Assembly: GCA_034440615.1 (NCBI GenBank)
Contig: JAOTOM010003988.1
Coordinates: forward strand, 15,001-79,000
Direction: 5' to 3'
Length of the DNA stretch: 64,000 bases
Source: Ashinkailepas kermadecensis
Taxonomy: Eukaryota; Arthropoda; Thecostraca; Neolepadidae
Every line of letters starts with the position of its first letter. The first letter of the stretch is position 1. Below the pieces are notes generated by a model. The model had not been told where the DNA came from. It worked only from the letters and a program-made list of their open reading frames with translations, and did no database searches. This document shows positions 34,490-49,415 of this stretch, in pieces. The translations under genes and the position numbers were made by a program.

Positions 34490-36760
34490 TCCAAGAACCG
34501 CACCGTGGTTCGGAAAGAATGCGCCTGATCCCCTAAAAATCCCGTCTAGGGCCCGAAAATGCACACCGGGGCGCCCGAAAAGCACATCGAGGACACCAAA
34601 AAGTCACACGGAGGCCCCTGTAAATATCGCCGGGGACCCGAAATCGCAATGAGGTCCCTGAAAATCACATTGGGGGCCCCAGAAAATCATTCAGTGACCT
34701 CTAGGAATGACACTGAATGATATGATGACACTGAATGACACTGAATAGGCTCCGAAATGTGGGACCAAGAAGTCGCGCGACACCAAGAAGTCGCGCAGGG
34801 ACTCCTGAAAATCACACAAAGGCTATACAGGTGTCACCGGAACCCAAAAGTATCATTGGGACCACAAACAAATGAAGCCAGGGCAACGAGAAAAAAAATG
34901 GACATGAAAAATCACTCTGTGGCTCAAACAATCACGCCAAAATCCAACAAGACGGATTGGACCCAAAAAAACGTGTTGAAGCCGCTAAACCTCGCACTAT
35001 GGATCCCAAACAATTACACCGGGGCCCCCAAAATTCGCACCGAGACCCAAAAAAGTCGCGTTGCAGCCCTTGAAAATCATATTTGGGGCCCAGAAGGTCA
35101 CGCATAGACACCAATAATCGCACCTGCCCCACAGAAATCAATTCTTACCCGGAATACACTCTGCGGTGTCATAAATCGTGCCAATTGCCCCTCCCCTCCC
35201 ACACAAAAAAAACACACACACGAAACAAAAACCGTCGGTCCCTGGAAAAGAAACGTGCCGAACCACACAAAAAATCGCACCGGTAGCTCGAAGAATCGGA
35301 CCGGGGCCCAAGAAAATCGCACAGGGGCGTTGAAAAAAATTGAACTCTACCCCCCCTCCCCAAAAAAAAATCACACTGCGACTCGATCGAATTGCCCCGA
35401 GCACCGGAAAATTAAGACCAGGTGGGGAAAGAAAATTATCCGAAGGGTCTCTTTACTCTGAAGGGTGCCATCGGCTGAACAAAAAAAAAGTCGATGAGCC
35501 ATCACAACACGCGTACTAAATACACAATACGTAGTGGCGTACTAAAGGGGGAAAATGCCCCCTCTATGCTGAGTGGGATGGTCTTCCAAGAATTGTGCCG
35601 GAGTTCCGAAAAAAATCACACTGGGGTTCCACAAATTTGCATCGAGACCCCGAATTCGCATAGAGGCTTTGAACAAATAAAGGTGGCCCAAGAAAACTCG
35701 CGCCAGGGCAGGAAAATTTGTACCGGAACCTACCTAAATCGCGTTATGGGGCCCAGCTAAGCGCAACGCGCCCCGTGAACTTCTGGCGGTCCCCCAAAAT
35801 ATCGCGTTCGGGATCCAAAATTCCCGTCGGTGGTCCCAACAATTTGTGTCGTGGCTTCAAAAACTCCCGTCGGGGCTCCCAAAAATTGGCGTCGAGGGCC
35901 CAAATCAGCACAGCATAACCCGAACTATCGCATCGGAACCCGCCGAATCAAGCCGGAGCCTTCCAAAATAAGGAGTGATAAAAAAACATGTCTGAGCCAG
36001 GAAAGTCGCTCTGGCTGCCCAAACATATCACCAGATGCCTTCAAGAATCGTCTATGGCTCAAATAAAACGCACCGGAGCTTGACAAATCGCGGCGGGACA
36101 CAAAAATATGGCGTTGGGGGTCCAAAAAAACAGGCCGAGATTCTGGCAATAAATAAGATAAGAAAATGTCTCCGAAAATCGCGTCGAGCGCAGAGCACTG
36201 GCGTCGGGTCCCTAGAACCACGCGCCTGGGACCGAAAAATCGCTACGGAACCCCAAAGTCGTGCTGGGGTCCCACAAATGTGCGTTGGGAGCCCCAAATA
36301 AACACAGCAGGACCCTAAGAGCACAACGGCAGACGGAAGAGGCGCCGGACCCTGAAAACGCACCGAGTCTCACAAAAAGAAGGTATCTCGCAGGGCCTTC
36401 AAACATGCGTTGCATCTCTCAATAAACACACCGGGAGCTCTAAAAACACACCGGAGGCCCTCAAAGCACACCGGGGCCACAAAACCGCGTGAGGGCTTCA
36501 AGAACAGACTGGGCTCGCAAAAAGCGACATGAACCAAAAAAGGAACAAAAGGACGTGCACAAAATTAACACGTCGGGGCGTTCGAAAACGCCCCAGTACC
36601 TAACACAATTTATCGGTGCACAAAACAAACAACAAAACCATAACAAGAGCCGGGGTCTTAAAATGTGCCGGGCCCCGAACAAAAATTGGCTCGAGCCCTC
36701 AAACACATCCGTAGCCGAAGAAAAACACAACGGATCCAAGAAAGAACACCTAGCCAAGGC
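34490..36760. repeat. Highly decayed short tandem array (about 20-27 bp)
   Basis: Roughly every 20-27 bases a phrase of the form 'ggggcccc-aaaaatcgcacc' recurs with many substitutions and indels (for example aaaatcgcaccggggccc near 35270-35300). The strand shows A-rich and GGG/CCC-rich blocks in alternation for 2.3 kb. Open frames within it have no domain. It makes up most of the non-autonomous hAT. Confidence 0.75.
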
Positions 36761-36899
36761 CTCGGTTCGGTAGCCAATTTGAGAGGATATTTAACTTAAG
36801 AGATGTAATGCATCAAAGCTTAGCGAGTATCCGTATTTCTTAACCGTCGGAACATGTGGGTAGAAGAGAAGTAATCATTGAATTGTATTTATTGAATTT

Positions 36900-37440
36900 T
36901 CCCATTAAATCATGGAACGAAGCATTCCACCGCGTAAAATATGGCGCAAGACTATAATGTGGTAGCAATGAGGAAATCGTAGGAGGCCTTGCAGAAACCG
37001 TAGACTCGCACGAAGTGTGGCGAATATGCCGAATTCGTAAGGCGGGCGTACACGTTCACGAACGTTGGCGTGGTGGCGATCGGGCGTTATGAATTGGAAT
37101 ACCTGGAATTGGCAAATTGTGCATTTTAAAGTGATTTTCACAGGTGTAACTTCAGCAGCCTGAGGTGACCCATCAAAGGATACCAAAAGAAACACCATCG
37201 AACAGGGTGGGGGAGTTAGGGTTGAAATCTGATGACTCAGAAACGATGGTGATAGATCGTACTCCCTCCACAGGATAATGAAGTTGGTCACGGATCATTT
37301 TATTGAAAAAAATAAAACGCAACTTTGAAACATTGTGATCAAAATCCGGTGCCTTTAAACCAAAAATAGGCTTGGTTGAGTACCCTCCAAATCCATTTTC
37401 CACATTACATGGCGCAAACCTTGGTTACGCCACTGGGGGA
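36900..37440 (-). repeat. Dispersed repeat copy with CCAGTGGCGTA end
   Basis: In reverse complement it begins ccagtggcgtaaccaaggtt and shares 'ggatttggagggt', 'tatttttggtt' and 'gcaccggatttt' with 43750-44030, where the orientation is opposite. It appears nested inside the non-autonomous hAT. Confidence 0.65.
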
Positions 37441-37537
37441 GGGTGGTAGGGCTGGGTCCGCGAAAGTTGGTCTCCCCAAACGGGTGGGCTAGATCCGCCA
37501 GTGACGACATATTATACTGATTAGGTATGAACAAGAA

Positions 37538-37573
37538 ATCCCACCTAGTGAAAATGCCTCAGAGGAGGCCCTA
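37538..37573 (-). repeat. Right terminal repeat of the non-autonomous hAT
   Basis: ATCCCACCTAGT at 37538-37549 followed by gcctcagaggaggccctA at the end. It is the inverted partner of 33932-33965. Confidence 0.8.
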
Positions 37574-37640
37574 CCCAGACATGTATCCTGATCCCCACAG
37601 GCCCAGATGTGTCCCCCCCCCCCCATCCGCACGGCCAGAC
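37574..37640. repeat. 30-bp minisatellite, right part
   Basis: cccagacatgtatcctgatc and ccacaggcccagatgtgt continue the array cut at 33931. Confidence 0.8.
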
Positions 37641-38544
37641 GAGGCCCGTCACGGCCCACTTGTCCAGCTGTTTAGTTTGGCCGAGCCTTGTTTGCCCGGC
37701 GTGTGCGAACGCCTACGGTGATGATCGGTTGAATGCACCGGTCAATCGGGCTCCGGGTGAGCCGACTGCCAGACGAGATAACTGGGCAGCCTCTCATCTG
37801 GGCACCTGACACTCTAGCCACCCGAACTTCGGGGATGAGGCCTTCATGAGGTAGATCTTTCCATCGTCAGTTCATTATCCTGGCGTGAAGTTATCGGTTA
37901 TATGTAAATATATTCACTAGCCTAGCCAGAAACCAGTTTTTCATTCGCTTCGAACGGGAAGATGTTCTATAACATAACTCGACATTCACCAAGGAATATG
38001 ATTCGGACACCTATAGATGCAATTGTTATTTTATAGTGTTATGTTACCAGTAAAGCGTGATTGTAGTCCAAGAAGTGTGTTGCTTGAAGTAGCATGTCCT
38101 TTAGAATAGGCCACTTTCGAGGGATGGCGTTGTCTGCAAAGTCCGGCGGCTTCCTGAATCCGCTGATGAATATATTGCCAATGTAGAAGTCGGTGCTCAT
38201 TTACAAACGTCATCGTATATAATCTCGCAAAGGAAAACGCCTACCATTTAGCTGCATACACAGAACCCAGCATTCAATTCGCCCGAAGTCGCAATAGGCA
38301 CTGGAACAATTGCTAGCAATGCCAACGTCATGAAATATGTGCCTTGCCACCCGCGGAGTTTACAGGCGGCCGTCAGCGCGCCAATTGGGAACGAGGGGCG
38401 GCGGCGAGTTATGCCACTGGAACGCTGCCGGAGATCACGCACGCCGGCCCCACAGACGCAAACAGCACGCTCTTTACCGCCGGCACAATAGCCGACAAAG
38501 CTGGCGGACGGCCGCCAGCAGCTAGCATCACACGCCGCGGCTGC
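37641..38544. other. No gene recognised
   Basis: Unique sequence; the short open frames on both strands lack any recognisable domain. Confidence 0.5.
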
Positions 38545-38945
38545 TGGAGTGGTGCCCCACGGGGTACGCCGCAGCTGCTCAGATATAGCTACTTACTGCT
38601 GTGGTCACACGAGATCCGCCGCACCCGTTCAGGGGCCGTGTCTCACTGTTCGATCGTCACGAGGTATGCCGCAGCTGTTTGGATGTAGTTCTTCACTGAT
38701 GGGGTCACATGAGATCCGCCGCAGCCGCTAAGGGGTGATACCCCACTGCTGGGGCCTCACAAGGTCAGGTTGGGGCAGCTGCCGATGGGTGGTGTCTGAC
38801 AAGGCATCCGCTACTTCACGAGGCCAACCGCGGCTGATCAGGAATGATACTACATTGTTGGGGTCTGACAGGGTACACTGCAGCTGCCGATGGGTGGTGT
38901 CTGACAAGGCATCCGCTACTTCACGAGGCCAACCGCGGCAGCCAA
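38545..38945. repeat. Degenerate 50-57-bp minisatellite with a 105-bp recent duplication
   Basis: Loose units share 'ccgcagctg', 'gatccgccgca' and 'ggggt..cac'. The last two dimers are nearly identical at 105-bp spacing (cagctgccgatgggtggtgt at 38776 and 38881). Confidence 0.75.
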
Positions 38946-39039
38946 GCGATGGTGTACGGTTGTTGCTCCACGTATAGTCCAGTGAAGCCCGACTTCTCTC
39001 TGGTGTTTCCCGTGTGATGGTAGCCCGATAGTATGCGAT

Positions 39040-40510
39040 GGGGCTACTGTTAGTGGTCAGACTGATGCTATCAGCAGGTCTGATGGGGCTACTGTTAGTG
39101 GTCCGACTGATGCTGTCAGTAGGTCCGATGGGGCTACTGTTAGTGGTCGACTGATGCTATCAGCAGGTCCGATGGGGCTGCTGTTAGTGGTCTGACTGAT
39201 GCTGTCAGTAGGTCTGATGGGGCTACTGTTAGTGGTCCGACTGATGCTGTCAGTAGGTCCGATGGGGCTACTGTTAGTGGTCCGACTGATGCTATCAGCA
39301 GGTCCGATGGGGCTGCTGTTAGTGGTCTGACTGATGCTGTCAGTAGGTCTGATGGGGCTACTGTTAGTGGTCCGACTGATGCTGTCAGCAGGTCCGATGG
39401 GGCTACTGTTAGTGGTCCGACTGATGCTGTCAGTAGGTCCGATGGGGCTACTGTTAGTGGTCCGACTGATGCTATCAGCAGGTCCGATGGGGCTACTGTT
39501 AGTGGTCCGACTGATGCTATCAGCAGGTCCGATGGGGCTACTGTTAGTGGTCTGACTGATGCTATCAGCAGGTCCGATGGGGCTACTGTTAGTGGTCCGA
39601 CTGATGCTGTCAGTAGGTCCGATGAGGCTACTGTTAGTGGTCCGACTGATGCTATCAGCAGGTCTGATGGGGCTACTGTTAGTGGTCTGACTGATGCTGT
39701 CAGCAGGTCCGATGAGGCTACTGTTAGTGGTCCGACTGATGCTATCAGCAGGTCTGATGGGGCTACTGTTAGTGGTCCGACTGATGCTGTCAGTAGGTCT
39801 GATGGGGCTACTGTTAGTGGTCTGACTGATGCTATAAGGTCTAAGGGAGTAGTGGTCTGACTGCGGTCCGCTGAGGCTATTGTTAGTGGTCTGACTGATG
39901 CTGTCAGCAGGTCCGATGGGGCTACTGTTAGTGGTCCGACTGATGCTGTCAGCAGGTCCGATGAGGCTACTGTTAGTGGTCCGACTGATGCTATCAGCAG
40001 GTCCGATGGGGCTACTGTTAGTGGTCTGACTGATGCTGTCAGTATGTCTGATGGGGCTGCTGTTAGTGGTCCGACTGATGCTGTCAGTATGTCTGATGGG
40101 GCTACTGTTAGTGGTCCGACTGATGCTATCAGCAGGTCTGATGGGGCTACTGTTAGTGGTCTGACTGATGCTGTCAGCAGGTCCGATGGGGCTACTGTTA
40201 GTGGTCCGACTGATGCTGTCAGCAGGTCTGATGGGGCTACTGTTAGTGGTCAGACTGATGCTGTCAGTAGGTCCGATGGGGCTACTGTTAGTGGTCTGAC
40301 TGATGCTGTCAGTAGGTCCGATGGGGCTACTGTTAGTGGTCCGACTGATGCTATCAGCAGGTCCGATGGGGCTACTGTTAGTGGTCTGACTGATGCTGTC
40401 AGTATGTCTGATGGGGCTGCTGTTAGTGGTCTGACTGATGCTGTCAGTATGTCTGATGGGGCTGCTGTTAGTGGTCCGACTGATGCTGTCAGTAGGTCCG
40501 ATGGAGATGA
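39040..40510. repeat. 45-bp minisatellite, about 32 copies
   Basis: The unit begins ggtccgatggggctactgtt and ends ctgatgctatcagca. Variation is almost entirely C/T and G/A at a few fixed sites. Both strands are open across the array (minus repeat SRTTNSSPIGPADSI; plus repeat SDGATVSGPTDAVSR). There is a one-base deletion near 39147 and a disrupted patch at 39835-39885. No splice sites or conserved flanking domain support coding. Confidence 0.93.
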
Positions 40511-40560
40511 CGCAGTGAACGGTGATCGGATGCTGTGCTCTGATGGCGAAGCTGTCGTAT

Positions 40561-42229
40561 GAACCCCACCCACCATCACACGATAAATAGAACGGTAGCA
40601 TGACAATCTGACACCCTACTGTCTTATATGTGAACGAAGATGAGCTAATAGGCTTGCCATGGGCTCGGAATCCAGCTGTGAACGTTTGAACCCCATCAGA
40701 GCAACGATTTAGGATTTATGTCCTGGTAACTTTTGTGAGGCTACTCTGCAAGGGTATCTGAATGCTCATATATCCATTACAAAACATTTCACCTGCAATA
40801 ATCCGTGCAATTTTGAATTCGGAAATGTCACAGTAACCTATCGTTGCCGATATGGGCCGAGTTTCATTTCATTTCATTTTGACCAAATAACCTTGTGACC
40901 TGCCGTGGCTTAGTACATTGAAAGTTGATCGAAATTGTTGATCGCAAATGAAGATACACAATTTATATACTGGAATAAAAATAGTAATAACGTTCTGATT
41001 AAAAATGTTTTTCTTTTCTTTTCAACTTACAAGTCGATTTAGCTATTGTTGGTACTATGGCTGACAGTCTTCGGGAGTCATCGTACCTGTTCGGGGTCAG
41101 ATAACCACAGTCTGTTCATCAAATAGACGCACTATTGTTGTCCAAAGAAGATTCACCGTAACACAGATTCGTCCTCACGTTAATTCAGATCATAATAAGC
41201 GCTTGCCCGCATTTCACCTCTGGAGCATAAATATTGTAGGAAGTACATAACTGTTAGAAACTGAATGCTAGCATAGCTGTCATTAAACCATGCATTTGTA
41301 CGCATATTTACGCCCCGCCCCGCTCCATTAACTTCATATCTACGTCAGATAGGATAGAATGCAGGACACCGTTAGAGACCTGTCGTCATGCAGAGCCCGA
41401 GGCATACCGCACAGCGACATTTTAGCTCATAATTGGGCCACTATAGGTTATATTATGCCACTATATGGACCTCGCCTAAAATCCCTGGAGTTGGTTATAA
41501 AAAATACAGAGTTTAATTTCGTTCGGCACTGTTTTGCACGTAACATAGACGAGTGTATTTATATTGCTCATATAAATATTTGTGGGAAGTACATAGCTGT
41601 TGGTTAGAAACTGAATGCTGGCAGAGATATCAGTAAACCACGCATGTGTGCGGATATTTAGCCATTAAAACAGCCACCTTGTCGAAATTATTATTACCAG
41701 ATTTATTACTACAGAAATTAGGGTTAAGACAGAATTGGTCAGATCGGGTCAGAATCAGATTTCCAAACCAGCATCCGAACTACGCATGTTAGAAATACAT
41801 GGGAAATGTTATTGGCAAGCCAAAATAGTCTAGAGTTCATATCACAACTTCTTTCTTCATGTTTGCCATGCTAAGGTCCTTAAAGGTCATAATATGCTAG
41901 CCCAGTGACACGACCTATATCTTGAGGAATGACTTGGAAAATATGAATAGTTTTATCAAATATCGCTGGTCCATTCAACAGAACCACCCAAACGACATGT
42001 GCACGTCTGTTTAACATCCGAAAATGTTAAGGCTAAGTTAGGTTATGCCGTATGGTCAGGTCATGTACGTTCAAGGTTGAACACCCCTAGTACATCACTT
42101 TTGGAGCACGAAAATTTGTTCAAAAGATGAACTTATTTGATAATAAAACATTTTTTAAATAAACTCCTGATTCTCACCTTGTGACCTGACCTTAGGTCAC
42201 ATGGGAATGTATGTATATATATGTTATAT
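40561..42229. other. No gene recognised; one local direct repeat
   Basis: AT-leaning sequence. A stretch near 41225-41313 (gcataaatattgtaggaagt ... accatgcatttgtacg) recurs near 41570-41662, about 350 bp away, with perhaps one substitution in five. Confidence 0.55.
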
Positions 42230-42390
<161 letters not shown>

Positions 42391-43176
42391 TATATTGAAG
42401 GGAAAGCAACCAATTCAGCCATCGACTAAGTGTGCACTGCTTGAAAAGTAATTATATGAAATACTCAGTGGTGAATACAATGGTCAAATTCGACCAAATA
42501 GGGTCACATAACGTGATATTAAGTCATCTCAGGTCATTGGTTGCCCATCGAATGTCATGTCGCACGACTTAGGTCGATCTGAAACAGAATTCAGATCGTA
42601 CGTATTCACGGGGAACAACATTCTGTATAAGACGACACCGTGTAGAATATACATGATGCTTTACTTCATCTTATGTCATTCATCTTTGGCACACATTTTG
42701 TACCAGAATGCTAATTGAATGCTCAAATGCAGAATGTTCATTACATGATCATCTTCGACGTGAAAAACATGAGTCTAAAATTAAACTTTTCCATTATATG
42801 CGGTAAAAATTTCCCATTCTAAGAGGGCTCTTAACCACTGATGTAGGTAGTGATATGACCTGGCCACATTGTTTCGGCGTGGTGTGGGCACCAGTGAGGG
42901 TTATTTCTCACCAGGCGATCTGCTGGCATACTGCCATTCGCTATGGGTTGCTGTGTTGTTGGTCGGCTTGACTGACAGCTCCTTGACAAATTGAGCAGTT
43001 GAGTGGTACCTGGTCCAGCCGAAGACAGACCCGACCTGTCGTTAGTCTCATTGTCTAATTGTCAGGCTAAGCTGACATTCGACTAATGATACGGCGCAGT
43101 CTCTCGCTTCTACCTAAAGCAGCATACGAAGAAACACTAACATGTTTGTATCGTTCGATCGAACATGATCAGCAAA
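42391..43176. other. No gene recognised
   Basis: Mixed-composition sequence with several 'aggtca' phrases (42500-42575) but no reading frame of note. Confidence 0.5.
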
Positions 43177-43262
43177 GGACGTCATGGTGGCCAGCGGCAT
43201 CGTGACGTCATGATGGCGGGCGTTATCGTGACGTCATGATGGCGGGCGGTATTGTGACGTCA
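43177..43262. promoter_or_regulatory. Tandem 26-bp repeat carrying CRE palindromes
   Basis: Four 26-bp units (core gtgacgtcatgatggcgggc). Three contain a perfect TGACGTCA (43203-43210, 43229-43236, 43255-43262); the first has gacgtca only. The spacing is exactly 26 bp. It could bind CREB/ATF-type factors, but no adjacent gene is visible. Confidence 0.4.
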
Positions 43263-43739
43263 TCGCATGCGGTTCTTTAGCCAGTCACTCTGCTCCCAAT
43301 AATTTTAGCGCCGTGTCTTTGTAAGTATTTTTATCACCTGCAAATGAATCAACGCTAACTAGGCATTCCAAATTACTGCTGACCTCTCCATGGGTGTCGA
43401 TGTCGCACACATTGGGGGCCTTGGTTAACTCCATCCTGGCTTGACCTCCCCCATCCAATAATTTCAATTATTGACATGGGAGCCTCAAATCGGGCCCCCA
43501 ATATATTTCGGCCCTCCAATTTCCTCCATGTTTCGGCCAACAAATGATTTTCAAAAATTGACGCCCCTTACATTGCTTCCATGTTCACGTTCCTCAACAA
43601 CTACGCCTTTAACACACCAGACGTTGGTCCAGCTGTACAGTCGTCACACACGTATGCGGGGGTGCGTGCGTGCACTGGCGGATCTAGCCCACCGGTTTGG
43701 GGGGGGGCAACTTTCGGTTTTCGGCGTCAGCCCCTCCCC

Positions 43740-44045
43740 TCCCCCTCCCCCAGTGGCGTACCTAGGAATTACATCAGGGGAAGAGTCGAACGGATTTGGA
43801 GGGTGCCCCTTCTCCCGCTATTTTTGGTTAAAAGCACCGGATTTCGACCACTATTTGGCAAAGGGGCCCATCTGAAGAAAAAAATTGACAACATAGTTTC
43901 CTGTGTAGGGGCTCCAGCCTACCTCCACCGTTTCTATGTTACCGGATTTTTTTCCTTGCTTACCAAAACGTTCACGTTCTCGTTCAACGTCTTGTACCAC
44001 GTCAACGTTCATGCACGTGTACACACTGGCGGATCCGATTTTGTC
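43740..44045 (+). repeat. Dispersed repeat with CCAGTGGCGTA and ACTGGCGGATCC ends
   Basis: Begins near ccagtggcgtacctaggaat and is related to the inverted copy at 36900-37440. Its right part ends at acactggcggatccg near 44031. A second ggcggatc end (cactggcggatctag) lies just before it at 43675. Confidence 0.55.
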
Positions 44046-44325
44046 AACTCTTGCTGTAAGCAGAACTTAGAGCATGGAACCCTCGATGTGTGTTAGAATC
44101 TTCTATGCTACCACACTGGCTTCCAAACAATTTTGTTTTTTAATTTAAAATTGGAGATTCTTTCATCCAGACGCTACTTTTTAACCTCGGCAAAGGTTAC
44201 TGCATTTTAATTTAGTTGACTTCTGTTGGTTTCGGGGGGGGGGGCCAAAAGGCACCATGGCCCCCCTTTTAAGCGCTTCGGGGGGGCCATGACCGGAATG
44301 GCCCCTCCGTGGATCCGCCAGTGTA
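44036..44325 (+). repeat. 290-bp dispersed repeat, copy 1
   Basis: Runs from 'tcttgctgtaagcagaactt' through 'aaaattggagatt' and a G tract to 'gtggatccgccagtg'. It matches 44565-44856 in the same orientation. It may be a partial MITE or the 3' part of a larger element. Confidence 0.75.
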
Positions 44326-44564
44326 AATACATACCTCCTGTTGCTATTCTTCTTGAAAAAATCAGTCAATGTAGCCTGTCTGTTCATCTTAGCAACCCCA
44401 ACACCAACATACGAAACATGCTGCTCAACTGAGCTCAACTGGTCACTCGCACAAAACATCCTGTTCAAATTCCGCTTTCGAAATCTGGCTCACTGGGTCC
44501 ACTTGCCCGTTACTGGCTAAACAAACTTCATGAACCTATCTGACGAAGGAATAATGAAACTGCT

Positions 44565-44856
44565 GATTTCGTCATCTCTTGCTGTAAGCAGAACTTCAAC
44601 AGCATAGAACCCTCGATATGTCAGAATCTACTATGCTACCATATTGTGCTTCAAAAAATTATTAAAAAATACCTGTAAAATTGGAGATTATTTCACCCGA
44701 AACGCTATTTTTTTACCTCAGCAAAGATTACTGCATTTTAATTCAGATTACTTTCGCTGGTTTGGGGGGGGGAAAAAGATACTATGGCCCCCCCTTTGAA
44801 GCGCTTGGGGGGCCATGGCCGCAATGCCCCCCCCCCCTGGATCCGCCAGTGCGCGC
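44565..44856 (+). repeat. 290-bp dispersed repeat, copy 2
   Basis: Direct second copy, with 'tcttgctgtaagcagaactt', 'aaaattggagatta' and a closing 'ctggatccgccagtg'. A (GTGC/GTGT) rich microsatellite follows at about 44857-44920. Confidence 0.75.
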
Positions 44857-45025
44857 GTGCGTGCTGCCTTGCGTGCGTTAGTGCGTGCGTGCGTGCACAC
44901 GTGTGTGTGTGTGTGGCACTGTGGTGGTGGTGCTGGGGGTGCTTGCGTGTTTGTGTGACCGTCGACAGCCTTCATCACCGGCCGTCGGCCACTGACCGGA
45001 TGACAAATGGTGTCATTCTCCAGCA

Positions 45026-45075
45026 CATGGTGACAAATTTGGCCGGCCCATGTGACAAATTTGGCCGGCCCATGT
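45026..45075. repeat. 22-bp tandem duplication
   Basis: gtgacaaatttggccggccc occurs twice at 22-bp spacing. Each copy holds the 8-bp palindrome ggccggcc. Confidence 0.85.
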
Positions 45076-45079
45076 GACG

Positions 45080-46465
45080 GCGCCGCCGGGGCACGGCACT
45101 AATGCGTCAATTGGTAGCCGCCGCCGCTTATCGCCGCCGACCACTCGGCCACGGGACGTACGTCTGTCCGCCCTAGCCTCTAAAGGCCATCGGCAGCCGC
45201 TATCGCCACCGTCTGACTGGCTATGTCGTGTTGTCTAATTACGCGGGCCCCTTAACTTACGGCGGCTATCGGCAGGAAAGTGATGAAGAAACCCGGCGGA
45301 CGTTTTTGTCCCGCAATGCGATCGCCGTTTTCGGATGAGGCCCGTCGCACAGGCTCGCCTTGTCGTCGGATGTCACGCCCGCACAGCGCTCAAGACGAAT
45401 TTACAAATAAAAAGACTGCATCTGCTATTGCCCTGAGCTTTTGACCGCCATGCGGCAACCGTTGACTGACCCAGTTTACGGTCGGGAGCTGCACGTGCCT
45501 GAACCACAGCAGGCCCAGCTGAGGTGGATGATGAGCACTGAGCGGTACCCCGCTCACCGCTCATCGTACCTCGCCTCTATTGTGGTAAGACAAGCAGCAT
45601 ACATCGCATTGACCCACACTCGGGCCTGCCGCCCACTGTTGTCCAGCTGATCGTCTATCCAGAGACAGCACCCTGCTCCCAGCCTCGGCCTTGAGCGTGC
45701 GACACTTCACGATAGCACGGGTTTCTTCTGCGCATCCCCCACTCACCAAGCCTGCAGGACGGCCGGGACTATCAATCGCTGTCACGAGACGTTTCCTCAC
45801 GAGACGTGTGAGCGGTGTTGCCGCTCCGCCTTTCCAGTACGACCGCTGCAGACATCCTTCCAGTGAAGCCACTGGCGGTTCCGGCCGCATGATTGAGGGA
45901 GGGGGGTAAATGAAGCTCAATGTGTTCAAACCGGTTTCTGCGGAGTCAAATAGTCCCCGGGGAGTAAAAATGGAACATTTTTGTCAACTTTCTGTTATTA
46001 AAAAAATCGATGGAATTGAAGTATTCAAGACCTAGAAAGTACACAAGTCATCATTTCTTACCTTAAAATGCACTGAATTTTAGATCACATCGCATTCTTT
46101 TCCGTTCAGCATGGTCGGTTGATATCACAGTCCGAATTCCCCTCCCCCCCCCCCAAGTCACCGGTGACCATAGCAGCTTCAAACACCCTACTGGTGAGCC
46201 AGCTTCCTTAATTCGTGGATAGGGTGAAACCTACTTTGGGAACCTACGTCTCCATAATTTCTGCCCGTAAGCATTATGACTATGGGCGTATTCCCCAAGT
46301 TGTTTTTGTTAAATCAGAGATGAACTCTCTGATCTCGGATCCGCCTCCTCTCAAAACGAAAACAAGTAATACAATAATAATAACAATGGTGAAGCATCAC
46401 CATCACCCATGGGCAATGCGTTGATTCTGGTAACGAAATGGCAACATGCCAGCTCTATTCTTACG
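45080..46465. other. No gene recognised
   Basis: A GC-rich stretch (45080-45350) is followed by mixed sequence. A 'gaagccactggcggttccgg' phrase near 45861 resembles the dispersed-repeat ends at 43-44 kb. No recognisable domain was seen. Confidence 0.5.
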
Positions 46466-49196
<2,731 letters not shown>

Positions 49197-49249
<53 letters not shown>

Positions 49250-49290
49250 GAGAGAGAGAAGAGAGAGAGAGAGTATAGAGAGAGAGATAG

Positions 49291-49337
<47 letters not shown>

Positions 49338-49340
49338 AGA

Positions 49341-49408
<68 letters not shown>

Positions 49409-49415
49409 AGAGATA
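49197..49415. repeat. (GA)n polypurine tract
   Basis: About 220 bp of GA dinucleotides with rare T and AA interruptions, continuous with the heptamer satellite. Such mirror-symmetric polypurine sequence can form triplex DNA. Confidence 0.95.

Larger units (their letters stand above)
33932..37573. mobile_element. Non-autonomous hAT element, 3.64 kb
   Basis: The left end is CAGGGCCTCCTCTAGCATGT followed by TAACTAGGTGGGAT. The right end in reverse complement is TAGGGCCTCCTCTGAGGC, also leading into ACTAGGTGGGAT. Compared with the right end of the complete element, 26 of the first 34 bases agree with the left end. Flanks are TCCAGACG (33924-33931) and CCCAGACA (37574-37581): six of eight bases agree, as expected for an aged 8-bp duplication. 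The element sits inside a minisatellite, which resumes in register on the other side. No transposase frame is present; most of the interior is a decayed short tandem repeat. Confidence 0.8.

Noticed and set aside
39057..40601. 514-codon minus-strand frame
   Set aside because: It is the 45-bp minisatellite; the plus strand is open too, and no exon boundaries or unique coding sequence were found.
43285..43467. 60-codon minus frame with a natural-looking composition
   Set aside because: It reads like protein (DIDTHGEVSSNLECLVSVDSF), but no family is recognised and there is no clear neighbouring exon. I keep it out of the gene list.
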